Positions 31,164 to 41,319 of a DNA stretch of 64,000 nucleotides are shown piece after piece. The notes below the pieces were generated by a model that had not been told where the DNA came from, did no database searches, and saw nothing but the letters and a program-made list of their open reading frames with translations. The stretch comes from Blasia pusilla. Its lineage: Eukaryota > Marchantiophyta > Marchantiopsida > Blasiales. The stretch's first letter is position 1. Each line of letters starts with the position of its first letter. The position numbers and the translations under genes are program-made. The stretch covers positions 40,548,001 to 40,612,000 of the forward strand of contig CM114271.1 of assembly GCA_050084515.1 (NCBI GenBank). The letters are read 5' to 3'.

Positions 31164-31934
31164 TGGAGATATTTTGGTACTTCTTGTCTCGTTGTTTGGA
31201 TGCCATGAGTTAGCATGGGATCGTGCGTGTTTGTGTGCGTGTTCGGTGATAGCGATGTATGTTGTGTAGCGATGTGTATGCGCACGACAACTGTCACGTC
31301 TTTTAGGATAGATAGGTGAGATCTAGTAGAGCGTCTTCAAGAGTAGTGGAGAACAGGCATAGGAGGTCGAAGATGACCTGCTGAGGCCCCAGGAAACCTG
31401 AGAGAGCAGGTTTCCCCTTCATTTTGGCTCATTTGGAGCCATATTGAGGAACTTACTGTTTTAGGTAAGTACCATTTTAAGTATACGATCGACTTTATAT
31501 TTTTGGTAAGTGGCCCTTGACCTCCTTCATCAGGTCAAGAGCCAAGGAGGTGACTTGGGAGAATAGGTTACCATGGAGAGAGCTTGGGAGAGGGGAGGGG
31601 TATATATCCCAAGGAGAGAGAGCTTGAGAGCTCATTCTCTCTTTGTTGAACCTCTTGGCATGAGGCGGCGGAGCTATGGTCCCTTGCCTTGTGAGTGTAA
31701 CCCAAGCCTCTCATTAGGTGAGTGGGTTTAGTTTGACATGAGAGAGAGTGCACACCTTTGAGAGCTATGGTGTGAGATTGTGTAGAGAGCGATTGGATCT
31801 TACTTTATTGGAGATATTTTGGTGCTTCTTGTCTCGTTGTTTGGATGCCATGAGTTAGCATGGGATCGTGCGTGTTTGTGTGTGTGTTCGGTGATAGCGA
31901 TGTATGTTGTGTAGCGATGTGTATGCGCACGACA
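31164..31934 (+). repeat. 3' LTR region, copy B, bounded by near-identical 113-120-bp direct repeats
   Basis: Starts TGGAGATATTTTGG after the polypurine tract and ends GCGCACGACA. The first ~113 bp (31164..31276) recur with about two differences at 31812..31934. Between them lie TGTCACGTCTTTTAGG, a TGGCTC/GAGCCA hairpin, a TATA box at 31601 and a GA-rich leader. LTR limits are tentative: copy C's LTR seems to start at the TGTCAC point, equivalent to 31279 here. Confidence 0.6.
31600..31607 (+). promoter_or_regulatory. TATA box in LTR, copy B
   Basis: GTATATAT within GAGGGG-GTATATAT-CCC, followed by a purine-rich leader. Copy A has GGGTATACCC at the same place and copy C a TATATAA. Likely promoter of the element. 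Confidence 0.5.
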
Positions 31935-31949
31935 ATGCCAAACGGGCAC

Positions 31950-32440
31950 CATCTCCTCATCACTCTCTCCGTGCCATCGAGCTCCAATGTCATCTCTCTG
32001 ACTCAGACATGGGTTACGACTCAACCCATCTGCATCCTGGTTCAGCCGGCCTAGCCTATGAACCACCTCAAACTCATACTCCTGTAGTAACAAAGCCCAC
32101 CTGGCAAGCTTTCCCGTAAGCTTGTCGGACTCCATCAACCACCTCAACGGCTGATGATCAGTGATAAGTGTGAAAGGGTTGCCGAATAAATAGCACCTGA
32201 AATGTGCCACGGCCCACACTGTAGCCAAGCACTCTCCCTTGTAGGAGCTGTACTTTGCCTCTGCAATGTTGTTCGATCGACTTGCGTAAGCCACAACGAA
32301 CTCCCTCTCCTCGTCATCCCTCTGAGTAAGCACTGCTCCTAGACCCAACATGCTCCAATCCGTATGTAACTGGAATGGGCAACCCCTAACCGGTCTCTGT
32401 AAAATGGGTGAGGACGTCAACCTGTCCTTAAGCTCTTGAA
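31950..32440 (-). pseudogene. RNase H of copy C
   Basis: Open frame starting near 32420: SSPILQRPVRGCPFQLHTDW, FVVAYASRSNNIAEAKYSSY, DHQPLRWLMESDKLTGKLAR, RLGRLNQDADGLSR. It is about 85% identical by eye to copy B. The frame runs past 31950 into antisense LTR sequence, so the last residues are not element protein. Confidence 0.85.
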
Positions 32441-32499
32441 ATGCTTGTCCTGATCATCTCCCCACAACCAAACCTGATCAAGTCTCATTAACAAGGTCA

Positions 32500-33449
32500 A
32501 AGACTTTACGATCACACTAAAACCCTTGACATACCGTCGATAGAAGTTCGCCAGTCCAAGAAATGCTCGGACTCGACTCACATCTATAGGGCGTGGAATA
32601 TGCCCAATAGCCTCTACCTTCGTCTATTGAACACCTAACCTACTCGGGTATATGGTGTGTCCCAAGTACTCAATCTGCTCCTGAAAGAATCTGCACTTGC
32701 CTGGATGTAACTTCAGTCCATGTAACTGCAATCGCCAAAACATCTCCTCCAAGTGTCGCTCATGCTCCTCAACCGTGGAACTGAAGATAAGAATATCATC
32801 TATGTAACATCTTACAAAATCCAAGCCAGCCAGAATCCTATCCATCACTCTCTGAAACTCTACAAGCGCGTTCTTCAACCCAAATGGTAAGAACCGCCAC
32901 TAATACAAGCAATCTCTCCCGAACCGATCTATCCCCTGAATCGTTGTCTTCTCCTCGCCCTCCAACTCCGATAGGAAGCTGATGATAGCCAACAGGGAGA
33001 TCTAAAGTACTAAAGATCTTTGCATGCCCTACTGCGTCAAAGATCTCCTCAGGAGTAGGCATGGCATATCGATCTGACCTCGTATGTCGATTGATAGGAC
33101 GGTAATCTCCACACATCCGCCTATCCGTCCAATTGCCATACATATCCTTCTTCGCCGGCATGACTGTGGCATATGCATACTCCCCATGTGATAACTCCAC
33201 AAGTCCTGCCTCCAACAAGTCCCGACTCCTGCTCTCAATCAAGGCTCGCTCCATATGAGAATACCTATAGGGTCGACGAAAGATCGTCGTCTCACTAGCC
33301 AACTCAATCCGTATCGCGGGACCCTTCAGCATACCCAAGTCTCTCATACTGAAGGCAAAACAACTGACATGCCCTCTCAGAAACCTATGAACTCGCCGTC
33401 GCTGTCCTCCTATCAACTTGAGACCTATCATAGGCTCCCAAGTCTCCAT
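32500..33449 (-). pseudogene. reverse transcriptase of copy C
   Basis: Two frames. 32838..33449 holds the N-terminal half (FRRPYRYSHMERALIESRSR, DYRPINRHT, IFSTLDLPVGYHQLPIG) with the motif-A Asp intact. 32624..32878 holds EFQRVMDRILAG, RCYIDDILIFSSTVEEHERH and KLHPGKCRFFQEQIEYLGHT. A frameshift between HQLPI and the LPFGL region breaks it near 32.95 kb, and a stop follows LGVQ (32624). Confidence 0.88.
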
Positions 33450-33589
33450 CGTGACCTCACTTGGAGAGGACGCAACCTCCGGCTTTGGTTGCTATGTAGC
33501 AACCCTAGCCAACTCCGCAACAACCACTCCACTCTGACCTCCTACACCATGCTCCACATCCAAAAAATAACATGTGCTACTCTAGCCGC

Positions 33590-34690
33590 CTTCGCACTCT
33601 CTTCTCGAACGACGTCCCAGGAAGTCTATGGGTGCCTATCTCTCCTCGTCTCGCCCCTAGCCAATGCCTGTACAAGCCCTGTAGGCAATGGTCCAACTTG
33701 TGGACGTGACGGCATGGATGACACTTGCATCCGTCTCTGCTCAACCATACCTAGGCTGACTATCCATGTGAGAGAGTTGAGGTCCATCGCCTGCCCCAAC
33801 ACCTATCTCCGGGATGCCTCAATCATCCCTGGCACCACCATGGTATGGGTAGCGAACCCCATGGCGCGCTCGCGCTCCTCTGCTGTAGGCTCCTTCAATG
33901 CTCCGGTCACCTCATCCCAAATCATGCCTGGCCCTCCCTAACGAAAGGCATGGGATGCTGGGAAGCTCACCAACGTAGGTAAGGCTGCCCTCAATTCCCC
34001 CACCCTATTGGCCATGGCCAACGATGGTCTATCATCCCGTGTCACCACTTGAGATCGACGCCCTGAGCCCAAAATAGCATCCATTGTGAGATGTGGTGCT
34101 CTCTAGACTCCATCGTATGCTTGACTCAATACCTCTGATGGTATCAGGTTCGTCCACCATAGTCGTGGACGATGGGCACATGATCCAACTCTCGCCGCAT
34201 CTAATAACACAGCAGGTCCCAACCAAGACCTCACCTGATACACACTCGTCATCACACGTGCACGAGTGTCTCCCAACAACGGCACGTTCTCCAAGATGTA
34301 CGTTGGAGAACATGTCTGATTCTCCTGCAAGTGTCGTACTACTCGCAACATCTCCCAAAACATCCCTGACCTCGGATCCTGCAATCCAAATCCTCGGCCT
34401 GCTGATGAATGACCCTGACATGGCCATCCAAAAATCACCAAATAAATGGTGCCAACTCTATCTAGATCCTACGTCCCCCCCAAAGAGATGTCGGCGGGTA
34501 GTGTATGTTGATATCCACGTACTGCATATACTGGCAACAACTCATGATTCCTCTGAACCAATCTCGCCACATGAGGTAATGATACTCGCCGCGTGGTCTC
34601 ATCTCTCTCCACATAAAGGTACTAATGCACCCGTATGCCCGCCTGCAATACTGCAGCCAATCCGGTGTTAATCCCTCCGAAGAGATCTAA
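33590..34690 (-). pseudogene. cytosine-C5 DNA methyltransferase domain of copy C
   Basis: Motif I DLFGGI (34670..34687) stands in an open frame that also holds the protease C-terminus. Motif IV FGWPCQGHSSAGRGFG has its Cys codon at 34418..34420. Motif VI YILENVPLLGD and motif VIII AHRPRLWWTN follow in the frame 34103..34441. Motif IX/X-like ERERAMGF...LGQAMDL lies at about 33.78-33.88 kb. TAG codons at 34622..34624 and 34469..34471 match TAG positions in copy B; 33492..33494 also matches. An independent copy with the same motif order confirms the domain belongs to the family. Confidence 0.86.
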
Positions 34691-35800
34691 CACCCTAACA
34701 CCCTCTTCTGGGCACTGCCACACAGCGGGTGTGGTATCTAGTGGGGAAAACGTCTCCACTCCAAGAGCCTGATCGCCACGTGACTCTCGCTTCTCCGGGA
34801 TAAAAGCATGACTCCACGCCTGCCTCACGAGGTCGTCGGCACTCCTCTGTAGCTCTCGAGTCGTACCCCACAATGGTGAAGAGGTCTCGCCAACATGGGA
34901 AGAGACACCCGCCATGACCTGTCTCTCCGTGGGACTATCTGCTATTGGGACATGCTCCGCATGTGCGTTCCCCTCCAACAATTCTCCTGGCCAGCTAACA
35001 CTTCCTGTGAAAGCCGCCAACGTGGTCACACACTCGCCTCGTGATCGACCACCTTGTCCCGCAAACTGCACGGGTAACTGACTCATCCGGCCGTCACCTG
35101 ACCGCCACCCTGGCCGATAAGCAACGGTCTCCTCCTGGAAGTCAAGGATGAATCCTAGGGACACAACACTGTACTCCCCACCAACACATCGTAGGACTCA
35201 GTTGGTGTCGTAATCGCACGTGTGCGCACCATAGCACTATCAGTCTCATGCTCTGGCTGGACTCTGACAACTATCTCCTGTTGAGTCATATACTACGTGG
35301 GTGACACGCCCCCAATCAAGGTCTGTATCTGGAAGGGACAAGGCTCAATGTTGGCCTTCTGTAACCCCAACGCTAAACACGCCGCCTTCCCTAACATCAA
35401 GGGTTGCACTCCTGAATCAAGTAGGATGCGCTGCGGGTGGTATACTGTCCCTGTCAGACTAACCAAGCAAAATACTCAAGCTCGATTATCCAGTAACACT
35501 ACTCCAGGTGTCACCACTCCTCGTTCTATGGCCGGCCGAGTTGGCATATCTACCAACTTCGCCGCCGCCGCATGCCATGACTCTGTGGGGAACGTCCCGA
35601 GCACCGACTCTGAGGGCAAGTCCACCACCTCCTCAATTACCTCTGAACAAGAAGCAATCATCTCTCCACACTCACACAACGTGGCGGCCAGCCGGAACAC
35701 CTCAGCTGGTCCAACTCCCAACGTCGCCAACTCTATGGCGGAAAAAAGTGGAGTCTGACTCACTCTGGTGGCCACCTCCAACACTATGGTCGACACTGAC
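34691..35800 (-). pseudogene. protease region of copy C
   Basis: Frame 34622..35164 (180 codons) runs from FILDFQEETVAYRPGWRSGD through LEGNAHAEHVPIADSPTERQ to motif I of the methyltransferase with no break, showing protease and methyltransferase were one polyprotein. Frame 35476..35796 holds TPLFSAIELATLGVGPAEVF and RPAIERGVVTPGVVLLDNRA, matching copies B and D. The active-site region lies between, disrupted by a frameshift and stops. Confidence 0.75.
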
Positions 35801-35805
35801 TCTAC

Positions 35806-37577
35806 TCAAGCCGGCATAGGAGTTGTCACTCCAACTCCTTGTGATGTCGACGTAGGTGCTTGAGCTGTAGGCACCGCTGGTTGCCGAGGCACCATCGATG
35901 GTGTGTGTAGTGCCTCCGACAATGTGAAGGACTGTGGAACTCTGGCCTGCCGCCCATCGGTCCTCTCTCGTGGGTCAATCTCAACTCCACCTCTCGATGG
36001 CTCGGTGCCTCTTGCAGCACCCGGAGTCACCACTGCAGCTGCCTCAACCTGGGTTGCACTACACATAAACCCCATACTGGCGAGATCCTCACCCGAGTCA
36101 GGGTAAGAGGTAGAAGCTAGAGTCACACTAGCTGCTCGCAGCACCGTGCCCTCCCTAAGCTGCATCATCGTCATGGCAGCAATCCTCTGCTCCAACTGAT
36201 CGATGCGTGAGAGAAGTGCCGGCTCTGGTGCTCCTGCTCCATCTCCTCTGGCTAGTGGTGGTCCTCTACCACCACGTCCAGGAAGGACTCCCCGACCTCC
36301 TCTACGACGACCACCCCCAGGCCCTCGGCCTACTTTTGGACGTGCCCCTCGGCGAAGGTCAAAACATCTATCCCTAGTGTGACCATATCTGTGGCAATAG
36401 TCACACTGGTGTTGTGGTGGGGCCATCCTCTGTGGCTCCTGAGCAATGGTGGTCGTTGGTGGTCCTCTCCCATGCTGTGGGCAGTCTCTCTGCCTATGGG
36501 CCCCTCCACACATCCAACAAGACCACATCGGTCCCTGTTGGGCAACATATGTAGGTACGGGTCATTGCCTCATAAGCTCACGGTACCCGCCCTGCTCTCT
36601 GGGCACACCGGCCCGCTCTCGTGGTACTGGTGCTCGCTGTGGCACCTGTGGGGTCACCGTCGCTCTTGGACCCGTCGACTCTCGAGAAAATCTAGCGGTC
36701 ACTACCTGCTCCTCACTCATGTTGAGCTCAATACGATCAGACAACTCAAAGACCACCTTCAATGTGGGCTTCGCTGTGTGAATCAGCACAGCATGTCGGA
36801 CTCTCCTCCATAGTTCTCGGTCCGTAACCCACCAATCATCGGACTCGATCGCGCCTCGATCACTCCATACGTAGCAATGATCAGCCTCCTCATGCATGTG
36901 AATGCCTCTCTCAAACTCTCACCCGATCGTCGCTGAAAATCCTGTAGACTCTTCAGCTTGTCGGTGCGTACGCCCTGGTAGCTCTTCCCCAATGGTCGGA
37001 AGAACTCCATTGTGGGGCTGAAGCTGGGTGGCCCTCTACCACCAGAGGTCTCTGCCACATCACCTGTCTCACTGACCTCCTCTCCATCTAGTCGTAGGGC
37101 TGATGGTGTGGGTCTCTCTCCTCTCACAATTCCATCATATGCCTCGCGACCACTAGTGGACACATACCCTGGAGCCCAATACATCCTCCACGCATCGATC
37201 TCTACTCAATATAGTGATCGAAACTCCATGTAGTCATCCATCGGAGGACCCTCCAAGTGCTGGAACAACCCCTTCCATGCCATGAAAGGGTTGAACCGTG
37301 TCAGGGTCCGTATCTCCTAGAAGTCGCACCACGTTTCTAACTCCTAGATAAAATCATCTAAGTCGATGGTGCCCACTACACCCGAGAAATGACGCATGCC
37401 CCGATGGCCCATGTCGTCCATCTCCTGCCAAGTACTACTGTCTCTGTCTGCGATCTCGTCACCAGACCCAGTGTCTAGTGATGACGATACAACCACGGAT
37501 GGATGTCGAGGTAGCTCCTCACTGGTAACCCCTCGGTATCTCACTCCACTCCGTGTCACACCACTACTATTGCTCAC
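35806..37577 (-). pseudogene. gag (capsid and nucleocapsid) of copy C
   Basis: Successive minus frames: 37344..37577 (start MSNSSGVTRSGVRYRG), 36783..37184 (capsid-like: FFRPLGKSYQGVRTDKLKSL, FQRRSGESLREAFTCMRRLI), 36562..36897 (ELSDRIELNMSEEQVVTARF) and 35806..36528. The last has two zinc knuckles, CWMCGGAHRQRDC and CDYCHRYGHTRDRC, then an Arg/Gly-rich linker and a SRIDQLEQRIAAM helix. Stops between the first and second frames are TAG at Gln-like positions (DDFI*EL, CDF*EI). Gag packages the element RNA. Confidence 0.8.
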
Positions 37578-39560
37578 ACTACCCCGTTCTTCCGAACCTT
37601 AGAAGAACGCCGTGATGACAAACCCTTTCTCACCCGCTCAAGCACTCAAACTCACCGAGAGTCTCCCACACACCTCACTAGCTCACCTATGCTAACATCA
37701 ATCCCGTGATGACATACCCGGCCTCACGCACACTCAACACTCGGGCTCACCATGAGCCTCCCAACTGACTCACCTAACGTAGCGACACTCTCTCGGGTCA
37801 TACACGCGACCCCTACTCGGCAACCGCCGTATATCCACCAACATGCTACACATGAATAGAATCTACACTCGTCACCATCACTGCACCCACCTACCACCAA
37901 CTACTACCCGATACCCAGCACTCTCAATCACACACGACAAGTGCGGGAAAAGGGACTCGAATGGGTAACCTGATCACGCCCTCCAACCTGCTGCACCATC
38001 AACATGCACTCCTCCACGTGATATGACAACCTCCGCAACACGACACTCTCCTCGACCCACACGTTGATCCTCCCGTCAACAGATGCGGACAACATGTCGG
38101 CATCATGCGTACTGCCCCTCCATCGTCAACGCCCTGTTGCGCCCAAAACATCATGTCGCGCAAACCTCTCCGTCCATCCCCACACGCGGCATGTAACCTG
38201 ACTCACCCTGGTCGGATCCCAACCATGTCTTCCCTTCCGACTACGTCCGACTTTACCACGTCACTCCCGCCAATTGTGGTACCATGTCGGACTGCGCTAC
38301 CACGTTCAGCCCTTGCAACTCCACCACATCCACTCGCACTTGGTAGCCTTGTCACCATGTTGACCTTCCACCACGTCCGGTCCTACCACGTTACTAACTT
38401 CACTCCGTCCGGCTAAACTGCAACCACATACCTCGGTCCTACCTCAGCCGACTCCATCCCCAAACTTGGACACGCCGCCCTATGCGGAAACATCCCTCCC
38501 ACTTCTCTCGAACTCGCGCTCGTGTGGCCTGCTTCCCCATGCGTGGCCTTTACTCCCTTCCTAGCTCTGTACCTATATAGGTACATACTAGGTACCACCG
38601 TACCTGGTCTAGAGCCTTAATGGCTACTCCCGCTCTTCCAACTGCGTGGCCACGTCTCTCCTTCAAATCCCCCCATTATGCTCTCTCTCTCTCTTGCATG
38701 GCGGACCTCTGTACCTAACCGTGGCTTCCCTAACCTCCGTGGATGCCTTCAACCTAACTGCCTTTAATGAGGGAGTGCAGCTCCCTATGTGCTCACCTCC
38801 GGCTCCCCCAAAATCTCGAAGCTGTGCGTAGCCCCGCACAACTCTCCCCTTCCCCAGCTTTCGGCTTGTCCTTAGGAGCTCACATGGCACTATAGATCGA
38901 CCTTCCTGTTTTGTGTCCTACTCCAGGCAGGCACGCGTCCCTATGGATGGACCCTCTCATTCCTCCTACTTTGGAGTCATAATGACTCTCAAGACCCTCT
39001 CTATCCTTCCGGCCAGGCTTGCCTCCGCGTCATGTACCTGTGTGTAGCCCGACCCCTATCACCTGCACGACCTAACCCTAGGCGACCTAGCCGCCCTTTA
39101 CTTGAGAGCCCCCTGGCGGCTACAAGCCCTAACTCTCCTTCCTGCTAAATCCCGACATTCCCGCTATTAGACGTCGCTACACCTGCCGTCACAACCTGCG
39201 CTAAATCCTGTTGTTGTCCCCCATCAATCCACACCAGCAAAATGTGAGAAAAATGGATTGCGCTTCCGCCCACGGTCTTCTGAACAGAAAAATGACCAAC
39301 ACCTGCAACACACGTGTCTCCAGGGGCTCCCGACCAAGGCAACTCGCTTGCCTACCTGCATACAACGAATTTCCCACCAGCCCCATGACATCTTTCTCAT
39401 GTAAAAATAAAGAGTAGTAAAAATGGCACACCTGGCCTAAAACTCCACTCCTCAATCTACATCGGCATATCGAGCCTCGTCCACCCTGTGCTATCAAGGA
39501 ATCCGGACGCTAGCACCCTAGTCCTATCTCACACACATACAAGAGAGGTGCTCCAACGGC
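37578..39560 (-). mobile_element. 5' leader / LTR-U5 region of copy C, no gene
   Basis: Between gag start and the TATA region of the LTR. Pyrimidine-rich on the plus strand, with a repeated CGTGATGACA(A/T)ACCC near 37610 and 37709. I could not place the LTR end or a primer-binding site. No coding frame is convincing. Confidence 0.4.
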
Positions 39561-39881
39561 CCAACATGAGAAAGATGCTTAGGAAAGCCACCTTCCTCTC
39601 TTATATAGGGTTGGGAAGAGCCAAAAGGCTCTTCCCCTAAAAATAGCCCTCCCCTTGGTAACCTACGCGTACAGGTTACCAGGGGTGGGCGACCTGGTCA
39701 ACAAGTCACCCGGCTGTGAAAGACCTCAACATGAAAGATATCAGAAACGACGTTCCTGACACAATGGACCTATCCTCGACCTCATACGACACCGTGGGAC
39801 AAAGTTACACTCAAGATAGTCCGCTGGCTCCTACACCCTATCCACGATAGATCTCGGCCTATCGGCTACTCAGATGTGACA
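39561..39881 (-). promoter_or_regulatory. LTR promoter region of copy C
   Basis: Minus strand starts TGTCACATCTGAG at 39881, matching TGTCACGTCTTTTAGG in copy B. It holds GGTGACTTG and TAGGTTACC blocks shared with copy B's LTR, a perfect hairpin GGTAACCT/AGGTTACC (39657..39680), a second perfect hairpin GGGAAGAGCC-AAAA-GGCTCTTCCC (39613..39636), and directly after it the TATA box TATATAA (39601..39607). Confidence 0.6.
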
Positions 39882-39968
39882 AAAGAATCAATCAATCCAG
39901 AGCACAGAGATATGTCCAAGTGGTGTAAAGTTTGAATGGGATGACCTTTTTTGGTCCAATAGTGGATT

Positions 39969-40074
<106 letters not shown>

Positions 40075-40867
40075 TTTGGTCTCCTTGCAAGATTGAATAA
40101 TATATTTACTTTGAAAACTTAATCAATTGTAGGCTCAAGAAAATTTGTATAATCATTTGCAATTAGTATAGTGGCATTTTGTGCCGGTAATACAAATCCA
40201 TAAGGTATGGAAGTCATGGGATCCACTCTAAGCGTTCTTCCGACCCCAATATTGTGAAGAGTTGAACCATTGTCAACAACTTCATGGTGAGGTACGTCTA
40301 GTTCATCCAAAAGAGCGGTAGTGGTAGGTAGCTCAAGTTACATAAGTTGTTGGCCCAGTTGTAAAAGCATTCTCGATGCCTTCATGGAGTAAAATGTTTG
40401 GTGACTAGACTCTTGATGACGCATGAGTGGAAACATGTATCACTTGAACTATGGAATCACCTTGAATAAGTTCATCTTGTCCAACTCCAAGACCAGCTCC
40501 ACAATTTTTGACTACCATCACTTCATTTTCGTTTAGGGATTTGAGATAGATGAGAAAGAATAGATCCCAAAAAAAATGTTGAAAAAGGCACTCAAGTAGG
40601 ATGTAATGAATGGACTTCTTCTCGTTGAAATACTATTTACTCTAATATTTATTGCTATGATCTTTGTCATGGGGTAGGGATTTTTGCTTTGTAGCGAAGA
40701 GCATCTCATACGTTTTCTTTCAACAAGAGTAGGTCTTGGGGACTTGTCTTTCAAAGTTTTGGAGTTGTTCAGGGTCAATTTGCTAAGTAAACAGTGTTTT
40801 GGATCAACGAAAGCTTCATGCTACACATAAAATAAAGATGCAATTGAAGATTTCCAGTTGCAAGACA

Positions 40868-41069
40868 CAAAGTTCAACCGATGTTGTGAATTGCTGACCT
40901 TAGCTAGTGTGTTAACTTTGACAAACATTGTAACACTCACAACAACCTATGTGTACAACAAAAGGAAATGCAAATATATTGCAACACTGGTCGTTGTGAG
41001 TGTTACAGTGTTTGTCAGAGTTAACACAACTAGCTAAGGGCAGCAATTCACAACATCAGTTGAACTTTG
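40868..41069. repeat. long imperfect hairpin: 80-bp arms, ~41-nt loop
   Basis: Arm 40868..40947 (CAAAGTTCAACCGATGTTGT...) pairs with 40989..41069 with about five mismatches and one 1-nt indel. It is a candidate MITE or small-RNA precursor. No known miRNA was recognised in it. Confidence 0.92.
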
Positions 41070-41240
41070 AGAAGGATGCGCCAACCATTTTATCATTTTC
41101 GAGGCTTCCTACTTCCTTTCGAGAGAAGCTTTCTAGCCACTATGTGCATAGTCAGGGATCTCTTCCAAGACGAGAAATAGTTCTCATGTTCTCTATTTTC
41201 CAGATACGTCCATTTTTTGGCAGATGCATTTCCGATGTTG

Positions 41241-41319
41241 TCGAATCCCAGTAATATGAACTGTAGAGAACCAACATCGGAAATGTTGGTTCTCTACAGT
41301 TCATATTACTGGGATTCGA
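41241..41319. repeat. perfect 37-bp palindrome, 5-nt loop
   Basis: Arms 41241..41277 and 41283..41319 (TCGAATCCCAGTAATATGAA...) are exact reverse complements around CGGAA. A second inverted pair (CATTTCCGATGTT 41227..41239 and AACATCGGAAATG 41274..41286) overlaps its loop. Confidence 0.95.

Larger units (their letters stand above)
25261..31934 (+). mobile_element. Ty3/gypsy element with DNA methyltransferase and PHD finger, copy B
   Basis: Order: end of gag, protease, C5 DNA methyltransferase, RT, RNase H, integrase, PHD finger, polypurine tract, 3' LTR region. The 5' LTR, leader and the zinc-knuckle part of gag are missing; the element begins at a palindrome. From 26636 to 30841 all coding parts share one reading frame, interrupted only by stop codons. 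RT-RH-integrase order marks it as Ty3/gypsy. Copy C abuts it tail to tail at about 31935. Confidence 0.9.
31940..39881 (-). mobile_element. Ty3/gypsy element with DNA methyltransferase, copy C
   Basis: On the minus strand, from 39881 downward: LTR, long leader, gag, protease, methyltransferase, RT and most of RNase H; then it stops at a junction with an LTR-end block shared with copy B (31812..31934). Integrase and PHD finger are missing. It supplies the 5' half that copy B lacks. The parts agree in frame except for stops and a few shifts. Confidence 0.88.

Noticed and set aside
34032-34427. 131-codon minus frame over the copy C methyltransferase
   Set aside because: It is a shifted-frame shadow of the real motif IV-VIII frame (34103..34441).
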